Shown here: piece after piece, positions 10,990-22,174 of the stretch
How the letters are laid out: each line of letters starts with the position of its first letter
Position numbering within the stretch: position 1 is the first letter of the stretch
Assembly (NCBI GenBank): GCA_013076295.1
Contig: RQOL01000943.1
Coordinates: forward strand, 1 to 64,000
Length of the DNA stretch: 64,000 nt
Reading direction: 5' to 3'
Origin: Sanderia malayensis
Taxonomy: Eukaryota > Cnidaria > Scyphozoa > Semaeostomeae > Pelagiidae
Notes under the pieces: generated by a model
The model's database searches: none
Seen by the model: the letters and a program-made list of their open reading frames with translations, nothing else
Told to the model about the DNA's origin: nothing
Made by a program: the position numbers and the translations under genes

Positions 10990-11222
10990 AACAAGGGAAA
11001 TTCGAAAGTTGAGGAATTCAAGAAAATCGAGAAAACAGGCCAAAAAAGGCCAAATTTAGGTGTCATGCCAGAAGTTTGTCGGTGGCAAAAAAAATCATGA
11101 CGTCGTCTTAAGGCGAGCCAGAGTATGGTGTGTTGGCCACCTTGTTCAAGGATCGATTGCAGGACATCAGCAAATCCCTTGAAGATATCTGGGGCTGAGC
11201 GAAGGCCGGGCCAGGGGAACAA
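10990..11222 (-). pseudogene. Reverse transcriptase remnant (DIRS/Ngaro or Ty3-like)
   Basis: The minus-strand frame reads GLRSAPDIFKGFADVLQSIL, matching the conserved FGLRSAPxIF block just before the RT catalytic box in DIRS/Ngaro and Ty3-like enzymes. The expected YLDD box appears in another frame as LRRRHD/LDDVMI-like sequence about 25 codons on, so there is a frameshift. Only this short piece is recognisable. Its position inside the split direct repeats fits a tyrosine-recombinase element. Confidence 0.6.
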
Positions 11223-11580
11223 ATAAAACCCTCGCTAAAACATTCCCAAAAATGGTCGACCTTCAGGCCTGAACCTTCGACATAGGACTTGCTAAGGTCA
11301 TTAGGGGAGTTTGAATATCTTGGCCCTTGATTTCTGGGTTGTTCGCAGTTGCCATAAACATATCAACGAAAAGAGCGTAAATGGAGAAGGGGAAAATAAG
11401 GAACAATCTCACCAAATGACACGGTGTCCGACGAGGTCATTGTAAATCGGCAACTGTGAGTAGATAGCCCAAACGTTGGAAAAAATGGTCTTCTGGTGGT
11501 TGGGCACCGCAAAAGTATTGGCCGAGTTGGTTGCAACCAAGGTATATAAACTCGAGTAAACACCAAGGATAATACGAGAA

Positions 11581-11847
11581 TTGAATTGAACGTGTGCGAA
11601 GCACACTCGTGAAACAATGATTAACCCACCTATGGTTCATACAAATAAATACCTCAAAGGAGAGGAGATGAAAGACGTCGATTGACAAAGATATTGGAGA
11701 TGCCAACCCCATGGGTATTTCACTGCAGGATCGGGATCCGATTCTTATCAACCCGTCAGCACTGTGCTGTGTGCAAATAACAAGAAATGGATGATTTCAT
11801 TTCTTTCCACATTAACTCTGATTAAATCGAGATTTAATCACCATTTA
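11581..11847. repeat. Split direct repeat A, copy 2
   Basis: Second copy of the 267-bp A repeat (see 7931-8197). After its right edge the sequence diverges at ATTTA, which marks one end of the element. Confidence 0.9.
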
Positions 11848-12139
11848 AATACAATTATGATGATAAGCGTCAAGCATAGTTGGCGCCAGCATTTCATTTA
11901 TAAGAAAACTAAAAGTTTAAACTTGGCGTTTAGACCTCAACTGATTGATAAAAATTTGTCTTGATATTCAGATACACTTTTCACGATACACTGATAACCA
12001 ATAAGTATAATAACAGCTATTACAAGAAAGTAATTTAGTAAGCCAATCTAAGCAAAGGGATGGATCAATTAACAAGTGAATAACTCATGAAGCGAAATAT
12101 CAGATACGCGTGGGTAAGTAAAAATATCATTTTCTTATA

Positions 12140-12562
12140 TTGTTAGCTACCGATTCAAAATTTTCGATGGAATTGGTATGCACTCTGGATAATGTGGATA
12201 CCCTAACAAATACCAGTAAAGGAATCCGTAATAATGTATATTTTTCTCATAAGAGTCTTCTAAAAAAGGATATGAAATATTTGTTTGATATCACAGATCG
12301 TAATGGCACCACCATCAGGAATTTTCTTCCTACAAAAACATTGCATGGGGTCAGGCTATTTTTCCAGGGTGACAGGGAGATTAATGATAGAGTTTGTGAG
12401 GGTTTACATAAACATGCAAATTCTAGAGTCCTGCAAACCAATGTAATATCTGAGAAATACCGACAGCAATTCAAAATATCAAGCCTTCATTGCAATAAAC
12501 ATCATTGCGGGAACAAGACGATGTCATCCTTTGAAAAGCATACATTGAATTGGCATATATGA
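12140..12562 (+). pseudogene. Unrecognised 140-codon frame
   Basis: Open for about 420 bp. It follows an acceptor-like TATTGTTAG, so it may be an exon rather than an ORF with its own start (no early ATG; the first Met is about 10 codons in). It contains C-N-K-H-H-C-G near the end and is mildly basic. A different frame over its end (about 12530-12720) looks helical and basic and leads into the lysine-rich paralogue that follows. Could be the 5' part of that gene or unrelated; no family recognised. Confidence 0.25.
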
Positions 12563-12749
12563 AATGCAGCCTGCAGATGGGAAAATGGAAGAACGAAATG
12601 CACAGGTTGCGACGAAATATCATCAATGTTATCCAGAAATGCAGGGTAAAGTCTATTGAAGGAAGAACGCAATCCCGCATAAAGAAGTGTTTTGAAAAAC
12701 AGCAAGATATACGAAAGAGAGCCTGACAGGAAAGCAAACAAACTGCTGG

Positions 12750-13422
12750 AGGAAAATGCCCGCAATCCGAGATGATCTCACCGAGGTGATAGCCTCTTGC
12801 AAGACGAGAACATACGAGCAACCACAGATATGCTACAGCACGACAAGTCACCTATTTCGAATGGGCAGTCTGAGATTCGCAAAGAGTGCTTGGATGAAGC
12901 GTGGAACAGTTTCTTTTCTCTCCACAAAAACTGCAATAAAAAGTCAACGAGACACCGCAAAGAAAAGTGTAGAGCAACCAAAATACTTTCAATGAAAGAA
13001 AATAAAGGTCCATCATCTTCGTGCAACATCAATTCTACTTAGATGGCTATAAAAATAACTGGTGCTGAATATTGGGCAAGAAAGAGAAACAATTCTAAAT
13101 GCCCGTGGGCAAAGAATGTGAAGAGGGCTGACAATTCGCAAAGCATTCACAAACGTGTAGCTGAAGAGTTCGACAGAAACACAAAGAAAATAATACAAGT
13201 CTACCTGTCAAGAAAGGAAAACGAAGCAAGAAGTAAGATCCCAGTTGCCGAGCATCGAAACAAGAACGATACTCAAATTCATTTCGAAAAACAAAAGAAG
13301 TGTCAGCATGACGACAATGCAGCATTGACATTTCGGAAACCTGCTTCTCCACGACCAACTAATGTAGCGAGAAAAAGAAAATTCTTGTCAGGTCAGCGAA
13401 AGCGAAGAAGATGGACGGGATA
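12750..13422 (+). pseudogene. Degenerate paralogue of the lysine-rich gene at 28.5-32.4 kb
   Basis: The protein pieces align with the intact-looking copy. RDDLTEVIASCKTRTY matches the same peptide at 30.87 kb, TSHLFRM matches 30.95 kb, and KRVAEEFDRNTKKIIQVYLS plus SKIPVAEHRNKND match the third coding block at 31.5 kb. The pieces lie in different frames, so several indels have accumulated. The position upstream of NUDT6-like block 1 (18.7-19.7 kb) mirrors the arrangement in unit 2, so this is the equivalent gene of an older duplicate unit. Confidence 0.7.
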
Positions 13423-13739
13423 ACAAGACAACTTACGCAAGGAGGAAAAAAGAATATCATGCCGGTGACTAGTAGCGGAGATGAATTCACCATGAAGATC
13501 TCTCTGTTCACATTCGTTAATAGGGCTGCATTGTAATACGCAATTTTCTGTGGCCCAAAATACGGATAATCCTCACAAAGAGAAACTCAGAGGAGAAGGC
13601 AAAGAGCAGGATATCGCAAAATATGAAACAAAAGAAGGAGATAACTAGGTCATAAAATCAGCAAATGCTCAGAATTAGCCTCTGAGAGAAAAGATAGCAG
13701 AGATGCTCTAGTCGTAATTTGTGCCTGAACCTTCGACAT

Positions 13740-14280
13740 AGGACAGCATCAATTGTTCATTCCTCCGTGGCCAATATGTTTGGCCGTTCGCGTCTACTCG
13801 CATGTTCGTACGTTGTTCGCACACCACCGCTTCTCCATTTCTTGATATTGTCAATCCATTGTGTCTTTCTACGTCCGGATAACTCTATTCTTTCCGGATA
13901 TTTCACCTTCCAAGGTACGCTTCAGAATGCTATTTGGTCGTTTCTTCCAGTGACATAATTTAGCCACTTTACGTTCCTTCACTATCGTCAGCAGATCTTT
14001 CTCATTGATCGTCCCAATCTGCACCAATACCCATTCATTCGTTCTCCTGTCTGTCCAGCTCACTGTCAACATCCTCCTCCATACCCACATTTCGAACGCT
14101 GCTATCTTCCTCTCCTCTTCTTTCCTCAATGTCCAACTTTCACACCTTTCCTGTTCCATCTCATTTCATCATGCTGGTCTTGTCAGCGTTTATCTTTAGC
14201 CCAAAGTTCTCACTGTGTATTTTTACCCTTTCTGCTATCTCTTCCATTTCGTTGAATTCAATTGCTATAGAGGATGTAAA
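13740..14280 (-). pseudogene. RTE-type LINE reverse transcriptase, 3' fragment
   Basis: Reading the minus strand, NFGLKINADKTSMMK (about 14240-14170) is the RT block following the catalytic box. ESWTLRKEEERKIAAFEMW and RRMLTVSWTDRRTNE (14159-14000) are the conserved C-terminal domain of RTE-like LINE RTs. The reading frame shifts once between the two blocks. The 5' part with the endonuclease and YxDD is absent: a 5'-truncated, decayed LINE. Confidence 0.75.
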
Positions 14281-14339
14281 TGTAACCAAAAAGGAAATTC
14301 CTGCTTTCAAAGTCTTTCACAAAAATCTTTACCATGGGA

Positions 14340-14555
14340 TTATGTCACAAAACAAAATCGTAACAGAGACATCCGTTCGAATGTGGAACTAAGAAGACAA
14401 CAACACTGGGCTGGTTTATCTGCAAATGCAGCCATAAATGCTTTTTTCACTTCAAGGGCCAAATTCACATACGAGCCACTAGGAGTGCAGTTCAAATAAT
14501 AGTTGTGTTCAATCTCCACAACACCCTCCATAACTGGTCTCATTTGTGAATCACT
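14340..14555 (-). other. Possible orphan exon
   Basis: An open minus-strand frame (contains NYYLNCTPSGSYVNLALEVK) is preceded by a good acceptor, TTTTACTTGTAG, at about 14570. No family recognised and no partner exons found nearby. Kept only as a possibility. Confidence 0.2.
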
Positions 14556-14599
14556 GAATAGTGCAACCTACAAGTAAAATAACTGATGTCAAAATTTGC

Positions 14600-15240
14600 T
14601 GCAGTTATTTATTAACCGTATACATCAGCTTATGGTGTGTTTAACACATGCAAAGCATATTAGAGAAAAAAGAAAAACTTACGATTTGTTCGCTGATGAC
14701 AACACCATTTGGCAATTAAGGAAATTTTGTTTTCCTAACTCAGCTTTCATTTTTGAGCCACATTTCCAGAGTCACAGATCATGAAATGTATTCTTCAAAG
14801 AATACATTATATGGTGCATGAATAGGAAACAGCAAATTTTCAACGAAGAAAGAGAGTGATAATTGTCAATCAAATCGATACTAGAAAGCATTTTCATGCT
14901 TATCGTCGAGGATAACAATGATTCAGCGTATTGCGGCAAACTTTTGAAGCATCGCAGATGTATCCATACCTGAAAGGTATGTGTTATACTTCTTATTCAT
15001 ATGTTAAATATAGGTTTGTTGAGAAGAGGATAATACTGTGATGGGGTGTAAGATGTACAATAGGAATATTAAATAAGATATAGCCTACAGATTCAAAGAA
15101 AAGTGTTAAATGATATCTAATGCAAAATAGAACATTAGATGAGACACAGGGTAAAACAATAACAGACAAACAAATGAGATCTATCGTAGGATAAAAATTA
15201 AGAGCATTAGATCAGATATGGTGTAAAATATCGAATCGTA
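14600..15240. other. AT-rich spacer with degenerate repeats
   Basis: No gene seen. From about 15000 it carries a loose tandem pattern of TTAGATNAGAYAYAGGGTAAAA-like units, which resumes at 15890-16040 on the other side of the Penelope-like insertion. Confidence 0.4.
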
Positions 15241-15317
15241 TTAGTATCTGAGATAATTTTAAAATGTATACGACGACAAGAATAGACATGATGAGAAAAA
15301 CCCAGAGACAAATTTAG

Positions 15318-15542
15318 TTGACAATTCCAATTGACAAAGCAGGTCAACCTGTTAAGTCTTCCTCTTCAGCCATACTAGATCACCTTATTGCCTCTGGGCA
15401 TGAGGCCACTCTTGACAACTTTTCTATTTTAAAGAAAGGATCCAATGAGTTTGATCTCCTTTTGTTTGAAAGCCTTCTCATCCTACGTGACCACCCCTCC
15501 CTTAACAATCAAATGTCTAGCATTCCCCTACAGCTATTTTAA
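15318..15542 (+). pseudogene. Penelope-like protein C-terminus (after GIY-YIG)
   Basis: 74 codons ending at a TAA. SSAILDHLIASGHEATLDNF, FDLLLFESLLILRDHPSLNN and the terminal SSIPLQLF are the conserved end of Penelope-like polyproteins, downstream of the GIY-YIG endonuclease core. RT and the endonuclease catalytic residues are not present. The beginning of the frame lies inside the inverted repeat. Confidence 0.75.
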
Positions 15543-15679
15543 TTAATTTATTGTTGTTTTCTTTGTTTTTTATTGCATTTTAGCTTGTATGTTGCCTCTC
15601 AACCATTTCACGATTGTATTCTTTTCTTTTAGTTATGCCTTTGTTTTCTAATATATAAAAATTGCATTTACCCTACTTC

Positions 15680-15730
15680 TTGTCATCTGAGGATGCTGAC
15701 AGTTACTCAGCGAAACGTCATGTGAATTTT
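15680..15730 (+). ncRNA. Hammerhead-ribozyme-like motif in the Penelope-like 3' end
   Basis: CTGAGGA (matching the CUGANGA core) is followed by GCTGA-CAGTTAC-TCAGC (stem II) and then GAAAC with GTC and ATG. CAT before CTGAGGA can pair with ATG after GTC (short stem I). Hammerhead motifs are known in Penelope-like elements. One unpaired T before stem II and a near-absent stem III weaken it; it could only be active as a dimer. Confidence 0.4.
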
Positions 15731-16615
15731 TTACTGGTTATGTCGTAGTTTATTTTATTTCATGGATTTGTCAATTGGAATTGTCAACTAAATTTGTCTC
15801 TGGTTTTTTCTCATCATGTCTATTCTTGTCGTCGTATACATTTTAAAATTTCTGCATGCAAATCGTTTTCCACCTGGTATTTCTATCTGAGATAAATGGT
15901 AAGATATTTGGGACTAATAGATAAGATCTGACATCAGATAAATAATACCAGTAATATCAGAAATGTAGCGTAAGATGTAAAATTTAAGCATCAGAAGTAA
16001 CATTAATGTTAGAAAGATGAGAAAAGTATAAACTTCATTAGATGCAATGTGGGACATCGAATAGAAGCAACAGATGAGAACTATAAGAAACTCACTTCTT
16101 GTCAACAAATTTAAAACCAGCAGCCAAGCCAAAGTCAAAGTGCAGCAGAGTAAGCACAAGACAACTGTATAAGCATCTTCAATAAGTTATCTTTCATGCA
16201 TTGTTAGACCACACTGTGCTACGCAATGCCGCAACGCTATTCACATTATCTGTGATGGCCTTTGGAGGCTGTAGTCTTTCTGGTGCTAAACGTGTTTCAG
16301 TTTACTAAAAAAGATATTGCAAGTAAAATTAGATTTAATTTTGCCAAATGAAACCAAAATTCAAAGAAAAAATGTCCGTTTTGTGTACCACAATTTACGT
16401 AAGATATGCAGATTGGGACAAAAACATTAACCAAAAGCATAGTTAAAAAAAATTCATAAAACACAATCTTAAACTTGTGGCAAAATATTGGGGATAATTT
16501 AGAAAACAAATGTATATAGTGAACCAGAGCTTATTTAAACATACAGTGATTTGTACGGACATTTATACAGCAATTTGTAAGTCTCAGAAACATAGATACT
16601 TCAAATGATTGTAGT

Positions 16616-16759
16616 ATGGCTCTGAAAGTAAAACCTTCTACGACTCAGTATGGAGATAAAGCATTCTGTAGAGATGGGCCTGTTTACTGGAATAAGCTAC
16701 CCATAGAAATAAGAAAAACATCTGAAATTGAAGTATTCAAGAAATCAAAGGAACCTTGA
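16616..16759 (+). pseudogene. CR1-like LINE RT C-terminal fragment
   Basis: 48 codons ending in TGA. TQYGDKAFCRDGPVYWNKLP followed by IEIRKTSEIEVFKK is the recurrent tail of CR1/Rex-type LINE reverse transcriptases (GxxxFxxxGPxxWNxLP...IR..S....FK). Nothing upstream is recognisable, so this is a 5'-truncated scrap, ending where an unclassified repeat begins. Confidence 0.6.
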
Positions 16760-18125
16760 GGTGACTCGCGACAGATGGCTTTTCACTGTATTATCCAGAA
16801 AGTGAAGAAAGTAATATTAAATTAAAGGGCTTATGCAGCCTGAAATGACATCTCGATTTTTTTACGGAGATGGAGAGGAAAAGATCTGAGTATCACTATG
16901 AACCTATTTTGAGTGTTTTCTGACGAGTATAAGTATATTTTTTCCAAGCTCAAACACAGCCAGGTCTGCGCGATATTTTCCTCAAATTATGAGTCAATTC
17001 TCGTTGCTTTCAATTAAAAGCAGAAATTTTAACAAATTTTGAAAAAAATAAAACTTTCAAGATTTTGATTCAGTGTGACGTCAGAATGAACCGAGCTATT
17101 GTTCTTCAACTATTGTTCTCTGAGGAAGACCTGCCCGGCCTGTGTTGAAACAGTGTCTGGCTAAAATCTTTTCAAAATGTCGTATTGCGAAAATAGTAGT
17201 TCAAAGCAAATTCCTCTGACAACGAAGGACGAAGTCTTCCTGAGGATAGCGAAGAAGACGAAGACTATTCAGTAGTCAGTTCGTATAGTCGAAACTCGCA
17301 CGAAGGAGAACCTCTTGCAAGAAGACCCAGAGCTGGGTACGGCAGTGATGATAAAGAATCGGGTTGTGAAGGCCTACCTAGATATATCTCTGAAAGAGCT
17401 GGATGCCCGTTTTGAAAATAAAACTTATGTTGATAATTGGTTAGTTCATTTGTTATTTAATAAATTATTGGCAACTGTTAAACATTAATTCTATGGAATC
17501 ATATGAGTTTTGTTCATTGTACTGTTTTGTCTTCAGTTGTTACGGTCCAATCCAGGTCTTTAGAAGAGTTTCGTCTTGCGAGACTTATGGAGAGAGACGA
17601 ATTTAGTGTTGGCGCAGCACAGCAAATTCAAAAAACATTTGTTTTGAGACCACTCAAGCAAACATTTTGACTCCAGTTTTCGATCTTGTTTCATCAAATT
17701 AAAAAACTATCATTTTCCAAAACAAAAATGAAATACTATAATTGTTGTATTAGTTGCATAAGCATACAGCTAGAAAACTTTCTTCTTTTCACCTGATGCT
17801 TCCAACAACGAGTCAAAAATGCTCCCCGCCCCGTGTGTGATCGTGCTCGTGGTCCCCCCCCCTGCCACAGCGTGCCCAGCATCTAGTATGGTACGTCATG
17901 TTGTTTGTTATTTCAACAAGTTTACACTTTATCCAATGAAAAACTTGCAAAGTGATATCATACTTGGTAGCCTCACTTCAAATCAAAAGTGAACGTTTGA
18001 ATCTGAGGCACATACCTTATATGGTAAAGTAAACAGAAACACGCACCACACTACACTGACACAGAACACAACATTTTTCCCCACTCACCAACATATACTC
18101 GCTTGCGCATGCGCTTCGCGAGTCA
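16742..18125. mobile_element. Unclassified element, TGACTCGCG family, copy 1
   Basis: The left end TCAAAGGAACCTTGAGGTGA and following CTCGCG resemble the left end of the insertion at 23622. The right end CTTCGCGAGTCAAAAA resembles that insertion's right end. The inner ends carry inverted TGACTCGCG. No coding sequence recognised. A 150-200 bp repeat shared with 51935-52090 lies inside. Confidence 0.5.
16822..17000. repeat. TTAAAGGGCTTATGCAGCCT repeat, copy 1
   Basis: About 180 bp matching 51935-52090 at moderate identity, starting TTAAAGGGCTTATGCAGCCT. Possibly one end of a TTAA-targeting DNA element; the other end was not found. Confidence 0.6.
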
Positions 18126-18129
18126 AAAA

Positions 18130-18490
18130 TGAAGTTGTTTCTCATAATCAAAGAACTTGAAAACTGTTGTAATTATTTCGACTAAATACTTTTATTTCAG
18201 ATTGGGCAAGTTGCATGGAATCAGCTACAGCAACAAAACACTGTGGGTAAAACCATTTTATCATTATTATCATTATCATTATCAATATTATCATAAATCA
18301 TGATTGTGCAGTGATGAAATCAAATTTGTATAGGGATAGCCTTTTAACAAAGCAACTTTAAAAAACTTCCAACAAGATATACTGATAGTAAATGCCATCC
18401 TGGAAGTCATCAGTGCAACTAAAGTAATATTAAACAGTAAATGATAAATAGTTTAAAAGTTTCTTAAACCAGCTTAAATTCACTTTTTCT
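18130..18490. other. Spacer with ATT/ATC microsatellite
   Basis: A TTATCATTA simple repeat runs at about 18258-18297. 18300-18400 resembles the left part of the hAT-like element at 45.7 kb (GTGCAGTGATRAAATCAAAT). No gene. Confidence 0.5.
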
Positions 18491-18707
18491 TCCTCAATAA
18501 CTTATATAAAATAAGTTTGTTGGAGAAGGGAACCTAATAGAAAAGGGGACTTTGATGGCAAGATATATACATATAATAGAAATAAACAAGTGATATGCAA
18601 GGTCTTAGAAGAAATTTTTATCAGATATTTATATTTCAAATGATATAAGTGATAAGTTTTGCGTGCAACCCTACAGAAAACAAGAAAAAAGAGAGATTCA
18701 TGCTTAC

Positions 18708-19719
18708 CGCTATCTTCACTTGGTTCAGCAAAGCCACGAGGAAACTTCAATTTCTTTATCTGACATAAAGCAATATTTAATTTGAGGTGTTTGCAATACA
18801 TGTATGATTAAGCCATGGTAGCTAAATAAATAACACATTTGAAATAAAATTATGTGAATAAAAACTGGGCCATTTTTAATAATAGTATAGTAAAATATCT
18901 AAATTTCCTTTTTCTTGATTAAGTAACATGCCTTGAGCAAAATGATTCAAAATTAAACCATTAGCTCAAAATAATTCATATACCCGAACGCTTCATTGAC
19001 AAACCTTGTCTAGAAGTATATTACCTTGCAAAAAGCAAAGCTAATATAAAAAAAATTGCAACATTGATATAAGATTACGCTAGCAAACATATTTCAAATA
19101 CCTACTTGATATACCAACAGTGTGAAAAGCTTATTGGGGAATTTTATTTTCTTTATCTTCTGGTAGCCATTTCGTCATTATTATGTAATCATTTATTGTG
19201 CGATGGCAGCTGAAGCCTGAAGAACTCAGGTATGGTATCGCTCAATGGTATTTTAATTGTCACGAATATTCCTCTCATCCCATCCGCCTTCCAGATATTG
19301 AGGTATTCTAGGAAGATGAAAGAAAGATAAATGATAAAACAGTTGATAAGTATTGTTGATTACAGATTGATGAATGGATGAGCAAATGAATGGATGACTT
19401 AACAAATCAACAAATTAATGCAGGAAAGAATGAATAATGTATGAATAGAATAAGAAATGAATTAGAGGAAATGAAGAAATGCAAAAAGTTGAAAAAGACA
19501 AATTATTTCACCTGATAAACTTCCAGCAAATTCCTCTTTATCTTCATTCTCTGTAATAACTCCAAAATCTAAAATAAAACCACGAACACGTGTTTCTTTC
19601 CAGACCCAGCCATGTTTTTAAAACTTACTTCCACTACATTGGTCTCGACTCGAGAAGGCAAACAGATGTTCCGTTTGTAGGTGTAAAGGTCCTTCTTCTT
19701 CATACACGTGCAATGACAT
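18708..19719 (-). pseudogene. NUDT6: NUDT6-like gene, exon block 1 (exons 1-3 and 5)
   Basis: Minus-strand exons with GT-AG borders. Exon 1 19719-19629 starts ATG-TCA-TTG (MSLHVYEEEG...). Exon 2 is 19568-19512 (GVITENEDKEEFAGSLS). Exon 3 is 19317-19115 (WKADGMRGIF, then frameshifted). Exon 5 is 18759-18708 (KLKFPRGFAEPSED). Exon 4 is internally deleted at about 18920, and exon 6 with the Nudix box is absent. Exons 1 and 2 are the best preserved of the three blocks. NUDT6 is a Nudix hydrolase whose N-terminal half precedes the FPGG...EP..D start of the Nudix fold; here the Nudix GG is RG. Non-functional as it stands. Confidence 0.7.
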
Positions 19720-19744
19720 TTTTTCATGGTTAAGGATAGAGACC

Positions 19745-20225
19745 TGTGACTTTATTCATCTTCATTGTCATCCACATACTCGACGAAGTTGTCATTATCT
19801 TCCTGAATGCCATATTCATCGTATTACTTTTTCTCTTCAATGTCAGCCTCATTTTAGACGCAATTGTTACTTATTCATCGCAATGTTCACTTTCATTTTC
19901 ATTCACCTACTCAACGAAGTTGTCATCTTCTTCCTCAATGTGGTATTCATCGTATCTTTTTTCTTATCAATGTCAGCCTCAATTTAGACGCAATTGTTAC
20001 TTTCATTCTTAATGACATATTCATCGTAATATTCATCTTCATTGTTAGCAACATCTCGGCGCAGTTGTCATCTTCATTGTCAATCTCATATTCCTCGTAA
20101 TATTCATCTTCATTGTCATCCACATATTCGACGCAGTTGTTATCTTCATTCTCGTTCTCATCTTCATCTTCATTTTCTTTCTTCGTTACATTGGTTACCT
20201 TCACGATCTTGAAGCTACTCTCCAA
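19745..20225 (-). repeat. Short acidic-repeat array (unit 1)
   Basis: About 5 degenerate copies of the 72-bp unit of the 36-39 kb array. The right end reads on the minus strand as a Lys/Glu/Asp/Asn leader (TKKENEDEDENENEDNNC) identical in design to that at 39.2 kb, then EYVDDNEDEYYEEYEID before the frame breaks. It is the same locus in an older or shorter state. Confidence 0.75.
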
Positions 20226-20229
20226 GCAA

Positions 20230-21260
20230 TCTCATATACTCCTTTACTTCTTGCATGCTTATTCTTTCGCTTGTTGGGTCTTGATGCATCTTTTATTCTG
20301 TCACCCATCTTTTCGTAATCCATCCCACCCACTTCTCATCATCGTTTTATAATTCGGAAAAGAGTTTACTTTCCTCTTTCGATTGCAATCCCCAAAGTCT
20401 CCTCTAATTGAACCATGGTTTAAACAATCGCGTTGGAACCTCTGATGAATGTCCATTGTCATTTGGTTCTCATCAAAGTTGAAAATCTAACAGATACAAT
20501 CATGAATTATAATTTTTTGTGTTTACTTTTGATTGATTCTAACTGCTTTTACTTAAATGGTAAGTGATGTTAGTTGCAAAAATTCTATGTTGCCTCGTAA
20601 TCACTTGAAATGTGGAATGTGTTGTATACGAGGCTGCTAATGTCATGGCAACATCACCTATCCTTCCCTCTCTCCGCCACTTTGTTAATGTTATCATTTT
20701 TGGATCAAAGTTTTGCCTGACCTTAGTTGTTTTATGACAACATTTGAAGAAAGTGAAACAAAAACTATTTTTCAAGTCTTTTTTGAATGAAAATTTGTGA
20801 CCATAATTCGAAATTTAGGACAGCGAAATTTAGGACAGTAAAATGAGTTTAAAAAGTCTTTTGAATTTGCCGAAGAATCGCTAATTTTTCAAATTTCGAA
20901 TGACTTGTCTCATGAATGGAGACGCATAGTTCAGAACTTCCAGTAAAATTTATTTACAATGTTATTGGAAAAGTCTTTGGTGCTTTTGTATTGTATATTT
21001 CCAGAAAGAGATATCTAATGAAGACTGGGTGCAGGCAAGGTGAAAATTCAAGTATATTAGAAAAAAAACGGAGGTTAGTATTATTACCCACACTGATTTA
21101 TAAATATACTTATTAGTCTTTGCTAACCTTCAAAACATGTCACTTGAAGATTATTGAGATATAGACGCTTCTCATTGCGCAGGGATAAAAATGGTTTGGT
21201 GAAATCGTGTCTGCAACGACTATATTAGATTAGCTGATTTTCAGGCTCAAAATTGAAATT
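20230..21260. other. Duplicated non-coding stretch
   Basis: No gene supported. It matches 39240-40270 almost base for base. Confidence 0.5.
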
Positions 21261-21278
21261 TATTATTTGAAGACATAC

Positions 21279-21440
21279 CTGGTTGCTCTCTATCGACATG
21301 AAATCTTTCAAAAATTCCGTTTGAGCTGATTGGCTTTGTTTAAATTGTAGCAATTGAACGTAAATTTTCTCGCGAAATGGAAGCAAGCTATCGCAAGTTG
21401 ACAATTCTTCGAATGAACTAAAGTCCACGAAATATTCAGT
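21279..21440 (-). pseudogene. Exon-like segment EYFVDF, degenerate copy
   Basis: The minus strand reads EYFVDFSSFEELSTCDSLLP through QSAQTEFLKDFMS and ends at CAG|GTATGTCTTC, a good donor. It is a paralogue of 23035-23225 but has a TAG just upstream where the other copy is open, and a frame change near its end. No family recognised. The same pair recurs at 40.3 and 42.1 kb through the segmental duplication. Confidence 0.4.
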
Positions 21441-22174
21441 CTAACGTCTTTTATAAACAATGTTGCGCTTTGTTATTACGATTGTGACGTAATCTTAATT
21501 AGGTGGTAACAGGGTGCTCAGTTAGGGTCACAGAGGAAAAAGAATAAATTTGAATGCCCTAAAGTTGTTGTTTTTAAGAAAAATGTTCTTTCCTTGTGCT
21601 TGATTTCTGACTTTTGAATAATTAAAAAGCTACATCTTGGCCGTTGTTGATTATCAATTCTCATTCATTTTCGGCAGAAGTGGCAATCTCAACTGAGCAG
21701 TTAAGTATCCCCTAAACTGCTCAGTCGAGAGAATGCATTTCCAAATTGAAAAAATGATGATAAGAGTGCCTTTCCAAATTGAAAAAATCAATAAGCAGTA
21801 GTATGTAGCAAAAGTTATCCACTTGACTTTCATTACTTTTCTTTTTTTAAATAAGAAACCTCCGTGCTGCAAAGTATACGCAAATCAACGCGTGTTAACC
21901 ACTGCCATGGAATGCTGGAATGCCAGGTAACAGAAAATGCCAGGTAACAGAAAAACATTTTAAAAAGACAATAATACATTGAATATTTTTACAAATTTTA
22001 TCTCAACATTTTTCGGCGCTTTATAACATTGCACTGCTATGAGTGTTGTCAGATTAGAGGCTGCTAATGTCATGGTAACTTCACCAATCATTCCCTCCTT
22101 CCCCCCCCCCCTCAGGAGATAATTTCGGCCATTTTTCAATTAGATAATCTTCAAATGAAATGTTGTGCTTGAAC

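Larger units (their letters stand above)
7721..11847 (-). mobile_element. Tyrosine-recombinase-type retroelement remnant with split direct repeats
   Basis: On the minus strand the order is A (11847-11581), about 3.3 kb internal, B (8303-8198), A (8197-7931), a 104-bp gap, then B (7826-7721). This A...B-A...B arrangement is the split direct repeat structure known from Ngaro and PAT elements. An RT remnant with GLRSAPDIF lies 0.4 kb inside the first A. Gag and recombinase genes are no longer recognisable, and a 72-bp tandem repeat sits in the internal part. Confidence 0.7.
15262..15848 (+). mobile_element. Penelope-like element 3' fragment between inverted repeats
   Basis: The segment is bounded by about 78-bp near-perfect inverted repeats (15262-15339 and 15770-15847, e.g. 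TATACGACGACAAGAATAGA and its complement). It encloses the end of a Penelope-like protein. Outside, ATCTGAGATAA occurs on both sides (about 15249 and 15886), a possible target duplication. Penelope-like elements commonly insert 5'-truncated with an inverted terminal piece, which this resembles. Confidence 0.7.
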
